Shown in pieces: positions 35,769 through 44,344 of a DNA stretch of 64,000 nt. Location: assembly GCF_014904735.1 (NCBI RefSeq), contig NZ_JACZCR010000040.1, positions 62,001-126,000 on the forward strand. Reading direction: 5' to 3'. How positions within the stretch are numbered: the stretch's first letter is position 1; every line of letters begins with the position of its first letter. Under the pieces are notes generated by a model, which saw nothing but the letters and a program-made list of their open reading frames with translations, was not told the origin of the DNA and searched no databases. Made by a program: the position numbers and the translations under genes. The DNA comes from Microbulbifer hainanensis (GTDB taxonomy: Bacteria; Pseudomonadota; Gammaproteobacteria; Pseudomonadales; Cellvibrionaceae).

Positions 35769-37438
35769 GTTACGAAAAATTTTCCGTTGCCGATTTCAAA
35801 CGCAAGTTCCCGCTGTTTTCCCAGCCGGAAAACCGCGAACTGATTTATCTGGATAACGCTGCCACCACACAGAAGCCGCAGTGTGTCATCGACGCCATCG
35901 TCGATTTTTACCAGCACAGTAATGCCAATACCCACAGATCCAGCCATCGCCTCGCCCGTCGCGCGACCGCCATGGTCGAGCGGGTGCGCGTGCAGGCTGC
36001 GGCATTTTTGCAGGCCGCCAGTCCGCGTGAAATCATTTTCTGCCGCGGGGCCACCGAGGCGCTGAACCTGCTGGCCAACAGTCTGTGCAGTGAACTGCAA
36101 CCGGGCGACGAGATCGTGCTTTCCACTGCCGAGCACCACGCGAACCTGGTGCCCTGGCAGATGATGGCAAAAAAAAACCAGCTGACACTGCGCTACGTTC
36201 CGGATCTCGCCGGTGTGCCGGAATTCGACCGCCTGCACGAAGTACTGGGAGCGCGCACGAAAATCGTCTCGTTGACCGGTGGCTCCAATGCGTTGGGGCT
36301 GCGACCGGATTTCGCCGATATCGCGCGGCAGCTGCGCGAGGCGAGAGAGCGGTTCGGCGGTAATCCGCGCTGGATCGTCGATGCCGCACAACTGGCGGCG
36401 CACGAAGCTATCGATGTACAGCGACTCGGCTGCGACTTCCTGGTGTGCTCGGCGCACAAGTTTTACGGCCCCACTGGTATCGGGTTGTTGTATGGCCGGG
36501 AGTCCCTGCTGCTGGCCATGCCGCCGTGGCAGGGCGGTGGTGAAATGATTGCGGAGGTGGACCTGCATCAAAGTCGCTACGGGGATCTCCCGCACAAGTT
36601 TGAAGCGGGCACCTCGTCTCTTGCGTCCATTGCCGGTCTGGGCGCGACGCTGGAATTCCTCGCAGGCCAGGATCGTGTTGCCATGGCGGCGCACGAGCAG
36701 GTGCTATTGCAGAAACTCCACGAGGGTGTGGCGACGCTACCGCAAGTGCGCCTGCTGAGTCAGCCCCAGCACAACCTGGGGGTGCTCGCCTTCGCACCGG
36801 TTTCCGGCAGTGCGACGGATCTGATGCACTGGCTGGACGGGCGTGATATCGCCGTGCGCGTGGGCCATCACTGTGCACAGCCGCTGATTCGCGCCGCCGG
36901 CGAAAGCGCCACGGTGCGCGCTTCCATCGCAGCCTACAACACGATGGAAGACGTGGATCACTTTCTCGCGGCGCTGCGGGATTATCTGTCACTGTCCGAA
37001 GTGGAAGAGTCGCCGGCGGTGCAGGGTTTGCCGGACTGGCAGCCCGACGATCTATCCGCGCTGCAATTGGAACGACTGGCGGCCCAGCGCAACTGGCAAG
37101 ACCGCTATCGCGAGCTGATGCGTTGGGGCAAGGCGATCACGGAAAAGCCGGCGATTCGATGCCCGGAGAATCTCGTACAGGGATGTGAATCCGCGGCCTG
37201 GCTGGTGCACCGCGAGGCCGGAGGAGTGCATTTCTTCGCGCTAGACAGTGACAGTCGCGTGGTCAGGGGGCTGGGCGCGTTGCTGTTGACGCAGATCGAC
37301 GGTAAAACCGCCGGCGACATCCGCGCGGCGGATATCGAAGCCTTATTTACCGACCTGGGGCTTGCCCGGCATCTCAGTGAATCCCGCAGCAACGGTTTTT
37401 ACGCATTGATGCGCGCAGCCGTCGAGACACTGCAGTGA
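35765..37438 (+). CDS. csdA: Cysteine desulfurase fused to SufE-like sulfur acceptor (CsdA-CsdE fusion)
   Basis: A 557-residue two-domain protein. Residues 1-410 are a group II cysteine desulfurase with PLP-Lys232 (CSAHKFYG) and the persulfide Cys370 (VGHHCAQPL). Residues 425-557 are a complete SufE/CsdE domain with acceptor Cys474 in LVQGCESAAWL. In E. coli these are separate genes csdA and csdE; here a single chain carries both, so sulfur could pass within one molecule. No suf genes surround it. The neighbouring convergent tcdA (csdL) completes the CSD set. Confidence 0.9.
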   Translation: MSYEKFSVADFKRKFPLFSQPENRELIYLDNAATTQKPQCVIDAIVDFYQHSNANTHRSSHRLARRATAMVERVRVQAAAFLQAASPREIIFCRGATEALNLLANSLCSELQPGDEIVLSTAEHHANLVPWQMMAKKNQLTLRYVPDLAGVPEFDRLHEVLGARTKIVSLTGGSNALGLRPDFADIARQLREARERFGGNPRWIVDAAQLAAHEAIDVQRLGCDFLVCSAHKFYGPTGIGLLYGRESLLLAMPPWQGGGEMIAEVDLHQSRYGDLPHKFEAGTSSLASIAGLGATLEFLAGQDRVAMAAHEQVLLQKLHEGVATLPQVRLLSQPQHNLGVLAFAPVSGSATDLMHWLDGRDIAVRVGHHCAQPLIRAAGESATVRASIAAYNTMEDVDHFLAALRDYLSLSEVEESPAVQGLPDWQPDDLSALQLERLAAQRNWQDRYRELMRWGKAITEKPAIRCPENLVQGCESAAWLVHREAGGVHFFALDSDSRVVRGLGALLLTQIDGKTAGDIRAADIEALFTDLGLARHLSESRSNGFYALMRAAVETLQ

Positions 37439-37444
37439 GCGCAG

Positions 37445-38245
37445 TTATCGGCTTTTCTGCAGCAACCGCTCGATACCGCGCGCCGCGGCGGCGAAGCCAA
37501 AGCTGCCGGTGACCATGGTGGCGGCGCCGAAGCCACCGCTGCAATCCAGTTTGACGCCGTTCTGCATTGCACTTTTCTGCTGGCACACCTGACCGTCCGG
37601 CTGGGGGTAAACCATCGGCTCGGTGGAGTAGATGGCGTCGATACCGAACTGGCGTTTGCGGGATTTCTGGAAATTGTGAAAACGGTAGAGATGGCTGCGA
37701 ACCTTGGCCAGCATCGGGTCGTGTTCCGTGCGCCCCAGATCCGCACAGCCGATCCGCGACGGATCGCGTTTGCCGCCGGCGGAGCCCACGGTAATCAGGC
37801 GCATCTTGCGCGCTTTGCAGTAGGCGATCAGCGCGGCCTTGACCCGCGCCGCGTCGATAGCATCGATAACGATATCGACGTCTTCCCGCTCCGGATCCAG
37901 CAGCTCTGCAAAATTGTCTGCAGCAATAAAATCTTCCACGACGCGCACCCGTATTTCCGGATTGATTTGCCGCAGGCGGTCTGCCATTACATCCACTTTC
38001 AGCTGGCCGATGGTGTCGGTCAGTGCGTGGCTCTGGCGGTTGCTGTTGGTAATACAGACATCGTCGAGATCAACCAGGGTGATATTACCAACTCCGGAGC
38101 GGGCCAGCGCTTCGGCAGTCCAGCTGCCCACACCGCCGATCCCGATCACGGTGAAACGGGCTCTGTGCAGGATCGGCAGGGCATCGTTGCCATACAGGCG
38201 GGCGATACCGCCAAAGCGTTGCAAATACTGTTCGGTCAGGCTCAT
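37445..38245 (-). CDS. tcdA: tRNA threonylcarbamoyladenosine dehydratase TcdA (CsdL)
   Basis: A 266-residue E1-like enzyme that cyclises t6A to ct6A at position 37 of ANN-decoding tRNAs using ATP. Motifs: GIGGVGSWTAEALARSG (ATP-binding Rossmann), DLDDVCITNSNRQ, VVDAIDAARVK-like segment and the C-terminal LDCSGGFGAATMVTGSFGF. The frame extends upstream to 38404, but ATG 38245 gives the family length and overlaps the DCC gene stop (ATGA). It faces the csdA-csdE fusion tail to tail, six bases apart; CsdA-CsdE supplies the partner system in E. coli. Confidence 0.93.
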   Translation of the reverse strand: MSLTEQYLQRFGGIARLYGNDALPILHRARFTVIGIGGVGSWTAEALARSGVGNITLVDLDDVCITNSNRQSHALTDTIGQLKVDVMADRLRQINPEIRVRVVEDFIAADNFAELLDPEREDVDIVIDAIDAARVKAALIAYCKARKMRLITVGSAGGKRDPSRIGCADLGRTEHDPMLAKVRSHLYRFHNFQKSRKRQFGIDAIYSTEPMVYPQPDGQVCQQKSAMQNGVKLDCSGGFGAATMVTGSFGFAAAARGIERLLQKSR

Positions 38246-38676
38246 CGGTTCAGTTCTTCCAGAAATCGGTGCCGCTCCGCGGCGTCCGGCAGTCGGCACT
38301 CGGATCGGCGGCCGAACAGGCGGTAGCGATTGCGGGCGACGCGGTCGTAAATCCAGTCGCGCAGCGAAAGCGGTATCGCGCGCAGCAACGCCAGGTGCCG
38401 CCACGGGCCGGGCAATTGCGCGGTGATACGCAGAGCCGCTTCACTTCTGTGAAATTGCCGGTAAGCGCCGTTGACGCGCTCTAGGTAGATCACGGTTTCG
38501 TAGGTGTCGAGCGGCAGGCCCAGCTCCTCGAGTAGCTGCTGGCCGGCCGGGGATTGTACACGGCAGAGCGTAAAGAGGCAGTTGCGATCATTCCTGAGTA
38601 CGAAGCGGCTCCAGCCATTGCAGAGATTGCAGAGGCTGTCGAACAGGATGAGTCTGTCCGGCCTGGATGCGGGCAT
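38242..38676 (-). CDS. DCC family thiol-disulfide oxidoreductase-like protein (DUF393)
   Basis: A 144-residue small protein with the defining motif FDSLCNLCNGW (DxLCxLC) at residues 12-22, a C-x-x-C pair that suggests redox activity, though no substrate is known. The C-terminal region (LRDWIYDRVARNRYRLFGRRSECRLP) is the usual second family signature. Its stop is overlapped by the tcdA start, so both are probably co-translated. Confidence 0.88.
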   Translation of the reverse strand: MPASRPDRLILFDSLCNLCNGWSRFVLRNDRNCLFTLCRVQSPAGQQLLEELGLPLDTYETVIYLERVNGAYRQFHRSEAALRITAQLPGPWRHLALLRAIPLSLRDWIYDRVARNRYRLFGRRSECRLPDAAERHRFLEELNR

Positions 38677-38790
38677 GGTGAATCCGGGGCTGCTTGCGCT
38701 GGAGAATGGTAGTCGGATCGGCGAGCGGAAAACAGGAGCTCGGTGGGGGGAGGCAATACGGCGACCGTGGCGGCCGCCGCACTCGGGAAA

Positions 38791-39255
38791 TCAGTGCACG
38801 TGGCCGTGATCGATTTCCTCGGGAGTCGCTTCACGCACGGAAACCACTTCGATGTCGAAGTGCAATTCCACGCCGGCGAGCGGGTGGTTGCCGTTGATGG
38901 TCACGTTGTCGCCATCGATATCGATGATTTCCACCTCGATCGGCTGACCTTCAGTGCTTTGCGCGCGAAATGCCATGCCGACTTCCAGCTGGTCGACGCC
39001 GCCGAAGGCGCTGCGCGGCAGAGTCTGGATCAGTTCGGGATTCTGCGGGCCGTAGGCCTGTTCCGGCGGAATAACGGCGGTGAACTTGTCGCCGACGCCT
39101 TTCTCCAGCATTTCCTGCTCCAGACCGGGGATGATATTGCCCACACCCTGCAGGTACTTGAGGGGCTCGCCGCCGGCGGAGGAGTCGATGACCGTGCCCT
39201 CGGCATCTTTCAGGGTGTAGTGCATTTCCACTACGGAGTGGTTGGCAATCTTCAT
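38791..39255 (-). CDS. FKBP-type peptidyl-prolyl isomerase (SlyD-like)
   Basis: A 154-residue cytoplasmic FKBP with an IF (insert-in-flap) domain: VVEMHYTLKDAEGTVIDSS and LQGVGNIIPGLEQEMLEKGVG form the FKBP half, and the insert (about 65-130) adds chaperone activity. Unlike E. coli SlyD it has only a short terminal DHGHVH instead of a long His/Cys-rich metal-binding tail, so nickel storage is unlikely. Role in folding of nascent chains. Confidence 0.9.
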   Translation of the reverse strand: MKIANHSVVEMHYTLKDAEGTVIDSSAGGEPLKYLQGVGNIIPGLEQEMLEKGVGDKFTAVIPPEQAYGPQNPELIQTLPRSAFGGVDQLEVGMAFRAQSTEGQPIEVEIIDIDGDNVTINGNHPLAGVELHFDIEVVSVREATPEEIDHGHVH

Positions 39256-39388
39256 GAATAATCTCTAGGGGATGGATGAATGGAGTAGCGCTTACCGCAT
39301 ACGGTAGCTACGGGAAAGGCTGTGAGCGGCCATTGTATTGACAGGCCCGCCGTGCCGCAACCGGGGGGCCGGGAATGGTGCCGGGAGA

Positions 39389-39748
39389 TCAGCAGGCGAT
39401 GAAAAGGTCCTGTTCGCAGTTATCGTAGAGATCGCCGGCAGTTTCTACCAGGCAGCTGCTCAGCTGGATGGAAAACCCCAGCTCAATCAGGCGCGCCTCG
39501 ACATATTCCAGCAGTGCTTCAAAAAGGGCTGGATTCAGGCCCCGCGCGAGAAAGCTGGCCCGGCTGCTGCGTACGGGTTCTGGTTGGGAGGAAAAGGCGT
39601 GGTTGAGGAATTGAGATTGTCGAATTTGCTGCTTGCGGTGATCGCAGGATTCAAACTGCGTGAGGTGGCGGCCGATGGCCTGGTAAAACTCGCTGACGGT
39701 GCGGTTGACGACGGAGGCCCCGCCGACCTGTTCCAACAGGCTGCTCAT
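39389..39748 (-). CDS. Truncated hemoglobin-like protein lacking the usual proximal His
   Basis: A 119-residue protein with the group I truncated globin pattern: LLEQVGGASVVNRTVSEFYQAI, then QQIRQSQFLNHAF, and LNPALFEALLEYVEARLIELGF. Normal members have GGP and REAHAGL-type segments carrying the heme-ligating proximal His; here the equivalent stretch reads SSRASFLARGL with no His, and the GG is SS. Heme binding may therefore be lost or rearranged. GGGGGGAAG upstream is a strong ribosome-binding site, arguing that the gene is expressed. Confidence 0.6.
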   Translation of the reverse strand: MSSLLEQVGGASVVNRTVSEFYQAIGRHLTQFESCDHRKQQIRQSQFLNHAFSSQPEPVRSSRASFLARGLNPALFEALLEYVEARLIELGFSIQLSSCLVETAGDLYDNCEQDLFIAC

Positions 39749-40219
39749 AATCGCTTCCCCCCAAGGAAGTTAACACTTTGCACTCTTTTGATTCCCGCAG
39801 AGCCGAAAAAGTTGCCGGCAGAGGTGCTGTTATATGCCGCGGTTCAATGCGGTGAATCTTTATGGAGGGGGAGCCTAAGGTATCCGACCGGGGCTGCCAA
39901 CGGCCATTCGACAAATTGTCATCTCGTTCCTCGGGTTGTTTCCCGCCGAATTTTCTGTCTCTCCGGTCACCGGCGCGGTACCAATTGTAAAAGGTCGCCC
40001 CGGCTCGCAAATGCGTCAAATCGGGGCGAAAAATCGAGGAAATTTACGGTTTGTGCGGAAACAGTGCGCGGTTAATCTCTGGCCGGGAGAGGCGGTGTAA
40101 TTCAGCTGGCCAAAGGGTGGTTTGCCATGGCGTGGCAATTAGCTGCGCTTTTGCCTCAAACTGTTAGACTCGCGGGTCTGGTCTGTAATTTCGATCCGAA
40201 CTGCAAGGAAAGAGCGACA
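39749..40219. other. 471-base intergenic region between the globin-like gene and the HIT gene
   Basis: Both flanking genes point outward. No credible ORF is seen. An inverted repeat TCGCCCCG...CGGGGCGA at 39992-40027 has an approximately 20-base loop, with a short T stretch on the minus side. Promoters for the divergent genes must lie here but no consensus box is clear. Confidence 0.4.
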
Positions 40220-40642
40220 ATGGCAAGTATTTTTACCCAGATTATCAATGGCGAGTTACCCGGGCATTTTATCTGGCGCGACGAGCGCGCTGTGGCGTTT
40301 ATGACGATCGCTCCCATCAAGTCCGGTCACTGCCTGGTGGTTCCGGTCGAAGAGGTCGATCACTGGGATGATATGCCTGAGGAGTTGGCTGCACACTTGA
40401 TGCTCGTCGCGCAAAAAGTCGCCAAGGGGCTCAAATCGGTTTATCAACCCAAGCGCGTTGGGGTCATGGTGGCGGGCCTGGAAGTGCCCCACACCCATCT
40501 GCACCTGCTGCCGATCGATGCGATTGGCGAGCTCGATTTCTCCCTGCAGCGCCCGGCAGAGGCCGATGAGCTGGCCGCCGAGGCACAGAAGATTCGCACT
40601 TCACTGCTCGACTTGGGGTTCAAGGAAGCCGACTGCGGTTGA
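40220..40642 (+). CDS. HIT family nucleotide-binding protein
   Basis: A 140-residue histidine triad protein. Motif HTHLHLLP holds the catalytic His-x-His-x-His; the N-terminus IFTQIINGELPGHFIWRDE and GHCLVVPVEEVDHW are standard. Members hydrolyse nucleoside phosphoramidates or dinucleotides. The frame is open upstream to 40127, but AAGGAAAGAG precedes ATG 40220 and the product then has the family length. Confidence 0.92.
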   Translation: MASIFTQIINGELPGHFIWRDERAVAFMTIAPIKSGHCLVVPVEEVDHWDDMPEELAAHLMLVAQKVAKGLKSVYQPKRVGVMVAGLEVPHTHLHLLPIDAIGELDFSLQRPAEADELAAEAQKIRTSLLDLGFKEADCG

Positions 40643-40745
40643 ACCTTTGCGAGCAGATACAGGTTTTTTTATTGAGAGTGCATCCAACTGCCGCCGTCGA
40701 TCCGTCTATAGGGGCAGGAACGGTAATTGAATCGAGAGGAAACGC

Positions 40746-41543
40746 ATGACCGCAAGACACTTATTGGCCGCACCAGGTGCGGTTCTTCTACTGGTGGCGC
40801 TGGCCTTCAGCACGGTGGTTCGGGCGGATGATACTGTCACCAGGCAGTTCGACGTATCCGGGTTTACCCGCATCGCGCTGCAGGGCAGTTCCGAGTTGAC
40901 TGTCGTGCAGGGCGATCACTTTGCGGTGGAGGCAAGCGGCCCCCGCGAGGCGATGGAACTGGCCCGCGCGGAGGTAAAAGGCGATACGCTGAAACTGTCG
41001 GTGGAGTCCCGCCACAAATACTTTGGATTCGTCACCATCAGCGATGACCAGGCGGTCGAATACCGGGTGACCCTGCCCGTGGTTGAAGCCATTATCGTCA
41101 CGGGCTCCGGGGAGGCACGCGCCGACACCCTGGAGAGTGAGAAACTGGAACTGGCGGTGACCGGATCCGGCGAGTTGCACGTCGACAAGGTGGGCGCTCA
41201 GTCGCTGACTGCCTCCATCACCGGCTCCGGCGACCTAATGCTTGGCACTGTACTGTCGGTGGAAGCCGAGGCATCCATCAAGGGCTCCGGCGATATGCGT
41301 GTTGACAGCCTGGCAGGGGAGCGCCTGGCAGCAGAAATCAAGGGTTCCGGCGATATGTCGATCGGTGGTCGGGTCGGCAATCTGGCGGTCAGCTTGATGG
41401 GATCCGGCGATTTTGTCGGCCGCAGCCTGCTGGCGGATAACGCCAGTGGTTCGATCATGGGTTCCGGTGACATCGTCATTCGCCGCCCCGGTAAGGACTC
41501 CTTTTCTGTGATGGGATCCGGGGACGTCGCCCTGGTAGACTAA
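40746..41543 (+). CDS. GIN domain (DUF2807) secreted repeat protein
   Basis: A 265-residue exported protein (signal peptide to about residue 27, VVRA) with a putative auto-transporter adhesin head GIN domain. Eight GSG(E/D) tetrapeptides occur at residues 120, 140, 160, 180, 200, 219, 239 and 257, giving a nearly exact 20-residue period, as in a right-handed beta-helix with one coil per repeat. The N-terminal part (FDVSGFTRIALQGSSELTVVQGD) is the family start. Location is probably periplasm or cell surface; ligand unknown. Confidence 0.82.
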   Translation: MTARHLLAAPGAVLLLVALAFSTVVRADDTVTRQFDVSGFTRIALQGSSELTVVQGDHFAVEASGPREAMELARAEVKGDTLKLSVESRHKYFGFVTISDDQAVEYRVTLPVVEAIIVTGSGEARADTLESEKLELAVTGSGELHVDKVGAQSLTASITGSGDLMLGTVLSVEAEASIKGSGDMRVDSLAGERLAAEIKGSGDMSIGGRVGNLAVSLMGSGDFVGRSLLADNASGSIMGSGDIVIRRPGKDSFSVMGSGDVALVD

Positions 41544-41565
41544 ACCTGTCCAGACTGGCTCCTCT

Positions 41566-41600
41566 AAAGCGCGCTCGCCGTAATGGCGGCGCGCTTTTTT
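41566..41600 (+). terminator. Terminator after the DUF2807 gene
   Basis: AAAGCGCGCTCGCCG-TAAT-GGCGGCGCGCTTTTTT: a GC-rich stem with one mismatch and a six-base T run, 23 bases after the stop. Confidence 0.9.
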
Positions 41601-41718
41601 GTGGCCGGAGCCCGGTTGGCGCGACTTCGCCCTGATGTCTCTCGGGCGGCCCCAGCTGGTATTCTTAACACCTAACGCGCCGGCAACGCCGGTTTTCGGG
41701 CGATACAGGGAGTAGGGA

Positions 41719-43176
41719 ATGAGTGAAAGCGGACCCAGCGCCGCGACCGCCGCAGAGGAGGTTGCCGGGCGCAGCCGGCGGGTGAAGGACAAATTGCGCC
41801 AGTGGCGCCAGGAGGCCCGGGAGAAGTCGCACTGGGCCGCGGAGCGTTTGCTCGACAGACGTGTCTGTGTCGGTATCACCGGGCTCAGTGGCGCCGGCAA
41901 ATCCACTCTGCTGACCAGCCTGATTTACCAGTTGAGCCACCCACACAAGGCGCAGTTGCCAGGCTTCGCCCCGGCGCTCAATGGCGATCTATTGGGGGCC
42001 GAGCTGAAACCGGCCCTGGACAGCGGCCTACCTGCTTTCGACTACGCACACTGCCTTGAAGCGCTTCTCGACCAGCCACCGCGCTGGCCGGAGAGTACCC
42101 GCGACGTCTCGGCAATGGAGTTGCATATCCATCTGCGCCGGCGGCGGCGGCTCGGAGGCGACGGGACGCGCACACTGGTGCTGGAATTGCGCGACTATCC
42201 CGGCGAGTGGCTGATGGACCTGCCCCTGCTGCAGATGGAATACCGGGACTGGTGCCGTCACCAGGCGCATATCATCGGCGCCGACGCCCGCGCGGGGCTC
42301 GCACCGCAGTTACTGGCCCAGCTGGCCGCGCTGGATCCCCGCGAACCTGCCGATGGCGCGCGTCTCGAACAACTCTGGCGGGACTACCGCCAGTTCCTGC
42401 TCGACTGTCGCAGCCAGCGCCGACTCAGTTATCTGCAGCCGGGCAGGGCGCTGCTCGACGAGCGGGACTATGGCGTGGTTCCGATGCTCGACCTGCGCGG
42501 CATGGCGCCGGAGCAACTGGATGCGCTGCCGGAGAATTCCAATTACCGGGTGCTTGCCGAGCGCTACCGCGAATACGTCGAAGAGCTGGTAACCCCGTTT
42601 GTGACGAGTCATTTCCGCCATCTGGACCGCCAGCTGGTGCTCGTGGATATGATCGGCACGCTGTATGCCGGCGAACAGGCCCTCGATGACATGCGCCTGG
42701 CCTTCACTCACATCGCCGATACCTTCCGCTATGGCAGCACCGGAATGTTGCGCAAGTTGTGGCGTCCGCGGATCGATCGGATGCTGTTTGCGGCCACCAA
42801 AGTGGACCAGGTTCTTGCGGCGGACCACGATGCGTTGCGCCAGCTACTCGGCCAGCAACTGCAACAGGCATTTTCCGGCGCGCGCCACCGCGGGTTGCCA
42901 CTGTTCTGCGAGGCGATCGCGGCGGTGCGCTGTTCCAACGAGAGCCTGCGCGACGGCCGCCGCATGCTGGTGGGGCACGATATACAGGGGCGTTACCTCG
43001 GCTTTGAAAATGCCGAGATCTTTGATCATTTACCCCGGGAAGGTGAAGGCTGGCAGCATTACGCCGGGGCGGCGCCGCCGCAGCTGCGGCCACCGGCGGC
43101 CATGGGGGCCGGCCAGTGCATCCCCCATATCCGCGTGGATGCGCTGCTCAACCTGTTGCTTGGAGACAAAGTCTGA
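41719..43176 (+). CDS. ycjX: YcjX family P-loop protein (DUF463)
   Basis: A 485-residue GTPase-like protein. Walker A GLSGAGKS lies at residues 55-62, and the rest (RVCVGITG, LVLELRDYPGEWLMDLPLLQ, LVDMIGTLYAGEQAL, RMLFAATKVDQV) matches the DUF463/YcjX family. In E. coli ycjX-ycjF are sigma-32-regulated genes of unknown role. Here it overlaps ycjF by one base (TGATG), preserving the operon. No sigma-32-like promoter was recognised upstream. Confidence 0.9.
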   Translation: MSESGPSAATAAEEVAGRSRRVKDKLRQWRQEAREKSHWAAERLLDRRVCVGITGLSGAGKSTLLTSLIYQLSHPHKAQLPGFAPALNGDLLGAELKPALDSGLPAFDYAHCLEALLDQPPRWPESTRDVSAMELHIHLRRRRRLGGDGTRTLVLELRDYPGEWLMDLPLLQMEYRDWCRHQAHIIGADARAGLAPQLLAQLAALDPREPADGARLEQLWRDYRQFLLDCRSQRRLSYLQPGRALLDERDYGVVPMLDLRGMAPEQLDALPENSNYRVLAERYREYVEELVTPFVTSHFRHLDRQLVLVDMIGTLYAGEQALDDMRLAFTHIADTFRYGSTGMLRKLWRPRIDRMLFAATKVDQVLAADHDALRQLLGQQLQQAFSGARHRGLPLFCEAIAAVRCSNESLRDGRRMLVGHDIQGRYLGFENAEIFDHLPREGEGWQHYAGAAPPQLRPPAAMGAGQCIPHIRVDALLNLLLGDKV

Positions 43177-44321
43177 TGAGTGTCGAAAGAGACAACAAGC
43201 GCCGGCAGACACGTATTGAGCCACTGGCTGAACCGGAAGCCGAAACGGTCCACCGCGATTCCACACGGGTCGAGACGCTCAGCGAGGAGCGGGAGGAACT
43301 GCCGCGCTCGATCACGACTGGTGAATCCCTGCCTGACCGGGTTTCCTTCAGCGAACTGCGCCTGCCGACGTTCCGACTGCGGTTGTGGAAGCCTGCCCTG
43401 CTGGCCGGGCTCGGGCTGGCGGGCGGTGCGGTCGCCTGGGAGCTGCGCCAGCTATACACCTGGGCGGCGGACAAACACTGGAGCCTGGGGGTGCTGGCGG
43501 GTGTGGTTATCGCCGCTTTCTGCGCCACCATCGCCAGCTCGATCTGGGAATATTTCCGTGCCGGTCGCCCGCTGCGCAAATTGCAGAAGACCCAGGAGCT
43601 GGCGCGGGAAATGCGCGATTGCCGCAGCTGCGAGCCGGTGGAACCTTTCCGGCGCCAGTTGCATGATCACTTCGCCGGAAAGCCCCAGGGCGTATTGTTG
43701 AGCCGCGTGCTGGAGGAGGCGCCGGATTACTACGATAGCAGCGAACTCTTGCAGCATGTGGAAGTCACCTTCCTCGACGCGCTGGACCAGGAGGCAATGC
43801 GGCGTATCGTGCGCCACGCAACCGGTGCCGGTGCGCTGGTGGGCCTCAGTCCCTTCGCGACGCTGGATGTTCTGGTGGCGCTACGCCAGTCCCTGCGCAT
43901 GATCGACGATGTCGGCCAGATTTACGGCGTACGGCCCTCGGTGGTCGTGCGCTGGCGACTGTTTAAAAAAGTACTCGCGCTTATTGCCTACAGTGGCGCG
44001 AGTGAATATGCCATCAGTGAACTCTGGCCGGAATTGGTGGGTGACAGCATGTTGAGCACCGTATCCGCGCGGCTCGGACAGGGTATGGGCGCGAGTCTGT
44101 TCATGGCCCGCATCGGTCTTGCCACAATCCACAGTTGTCGCCCGGTCCCTTTTTCCGAAAAACAGCGCCCGCGCCTCGGCACGCTGACCAAGCGCATCGC
44201 CAGCAGTCTCAAAGAGCGGCTGCTGGGTGCCGGTGGATTCGCCTCGGGAGCTCAGGTAACTATGCCGGGTGAGCGTTCGCGGAGCGGCGTTGACGCCAGC
44301 GCGCGCCGGGACGGTAGCTAG
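43176..44321 (+). CDS. ycjF: YcjF family membrane protein (TIGR01620, DUF697)
   Basis: A 381-residue inner-membrane protein. A charged N-terminus (residues 1-85) precedes two membrane helices (PALLAGLGLAGGAVAW and LGVLAGVVIAAFCATIASSIW) and a large DUF697-type domain (ATGAGALVGLSPFATLDVLVALRQSLRMIDDVGQIYG, about 230-270). The start is ATG 43176, overlapping the ycjX stop. Partner of YcjX; function unknown. Confidence 0.9.
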   Translation: MSVERDNKRRQTRIEPLAEPEAETVHRDSTRVETLSEEREELPRSITTGESLPDRVSFSELRLPTFRLRLWKPALLAGLGLAGGAVAWELRQLYTWAADKHWSLGVLAGVVIAAFCATIASSIWEYFRAGRPLRKLQKTQELAREMRDCRSCEPVEPFRRQLHDHFAGKPQGVLLSRVLEEAPDYYDSSELLQHVEVTFLDALDQEAMRRIVRHATGAGALVGLSPFATLDVLVALRQSLRMIDDVGQIYGVRPSVVVRWRLFKKVLALIAYSGASEYAISELWPELVGDSMLSTVSARLGQGMGASLFMARIGLATIHSCRPVPFSEKQRPRLGTLTKRIASSLKERLLGAGGFASGAQVTMPGERSRSGVDASARRDGS

Positions 44322-44344
44322 ACACTTCGGTGGAGCGAGCCATT

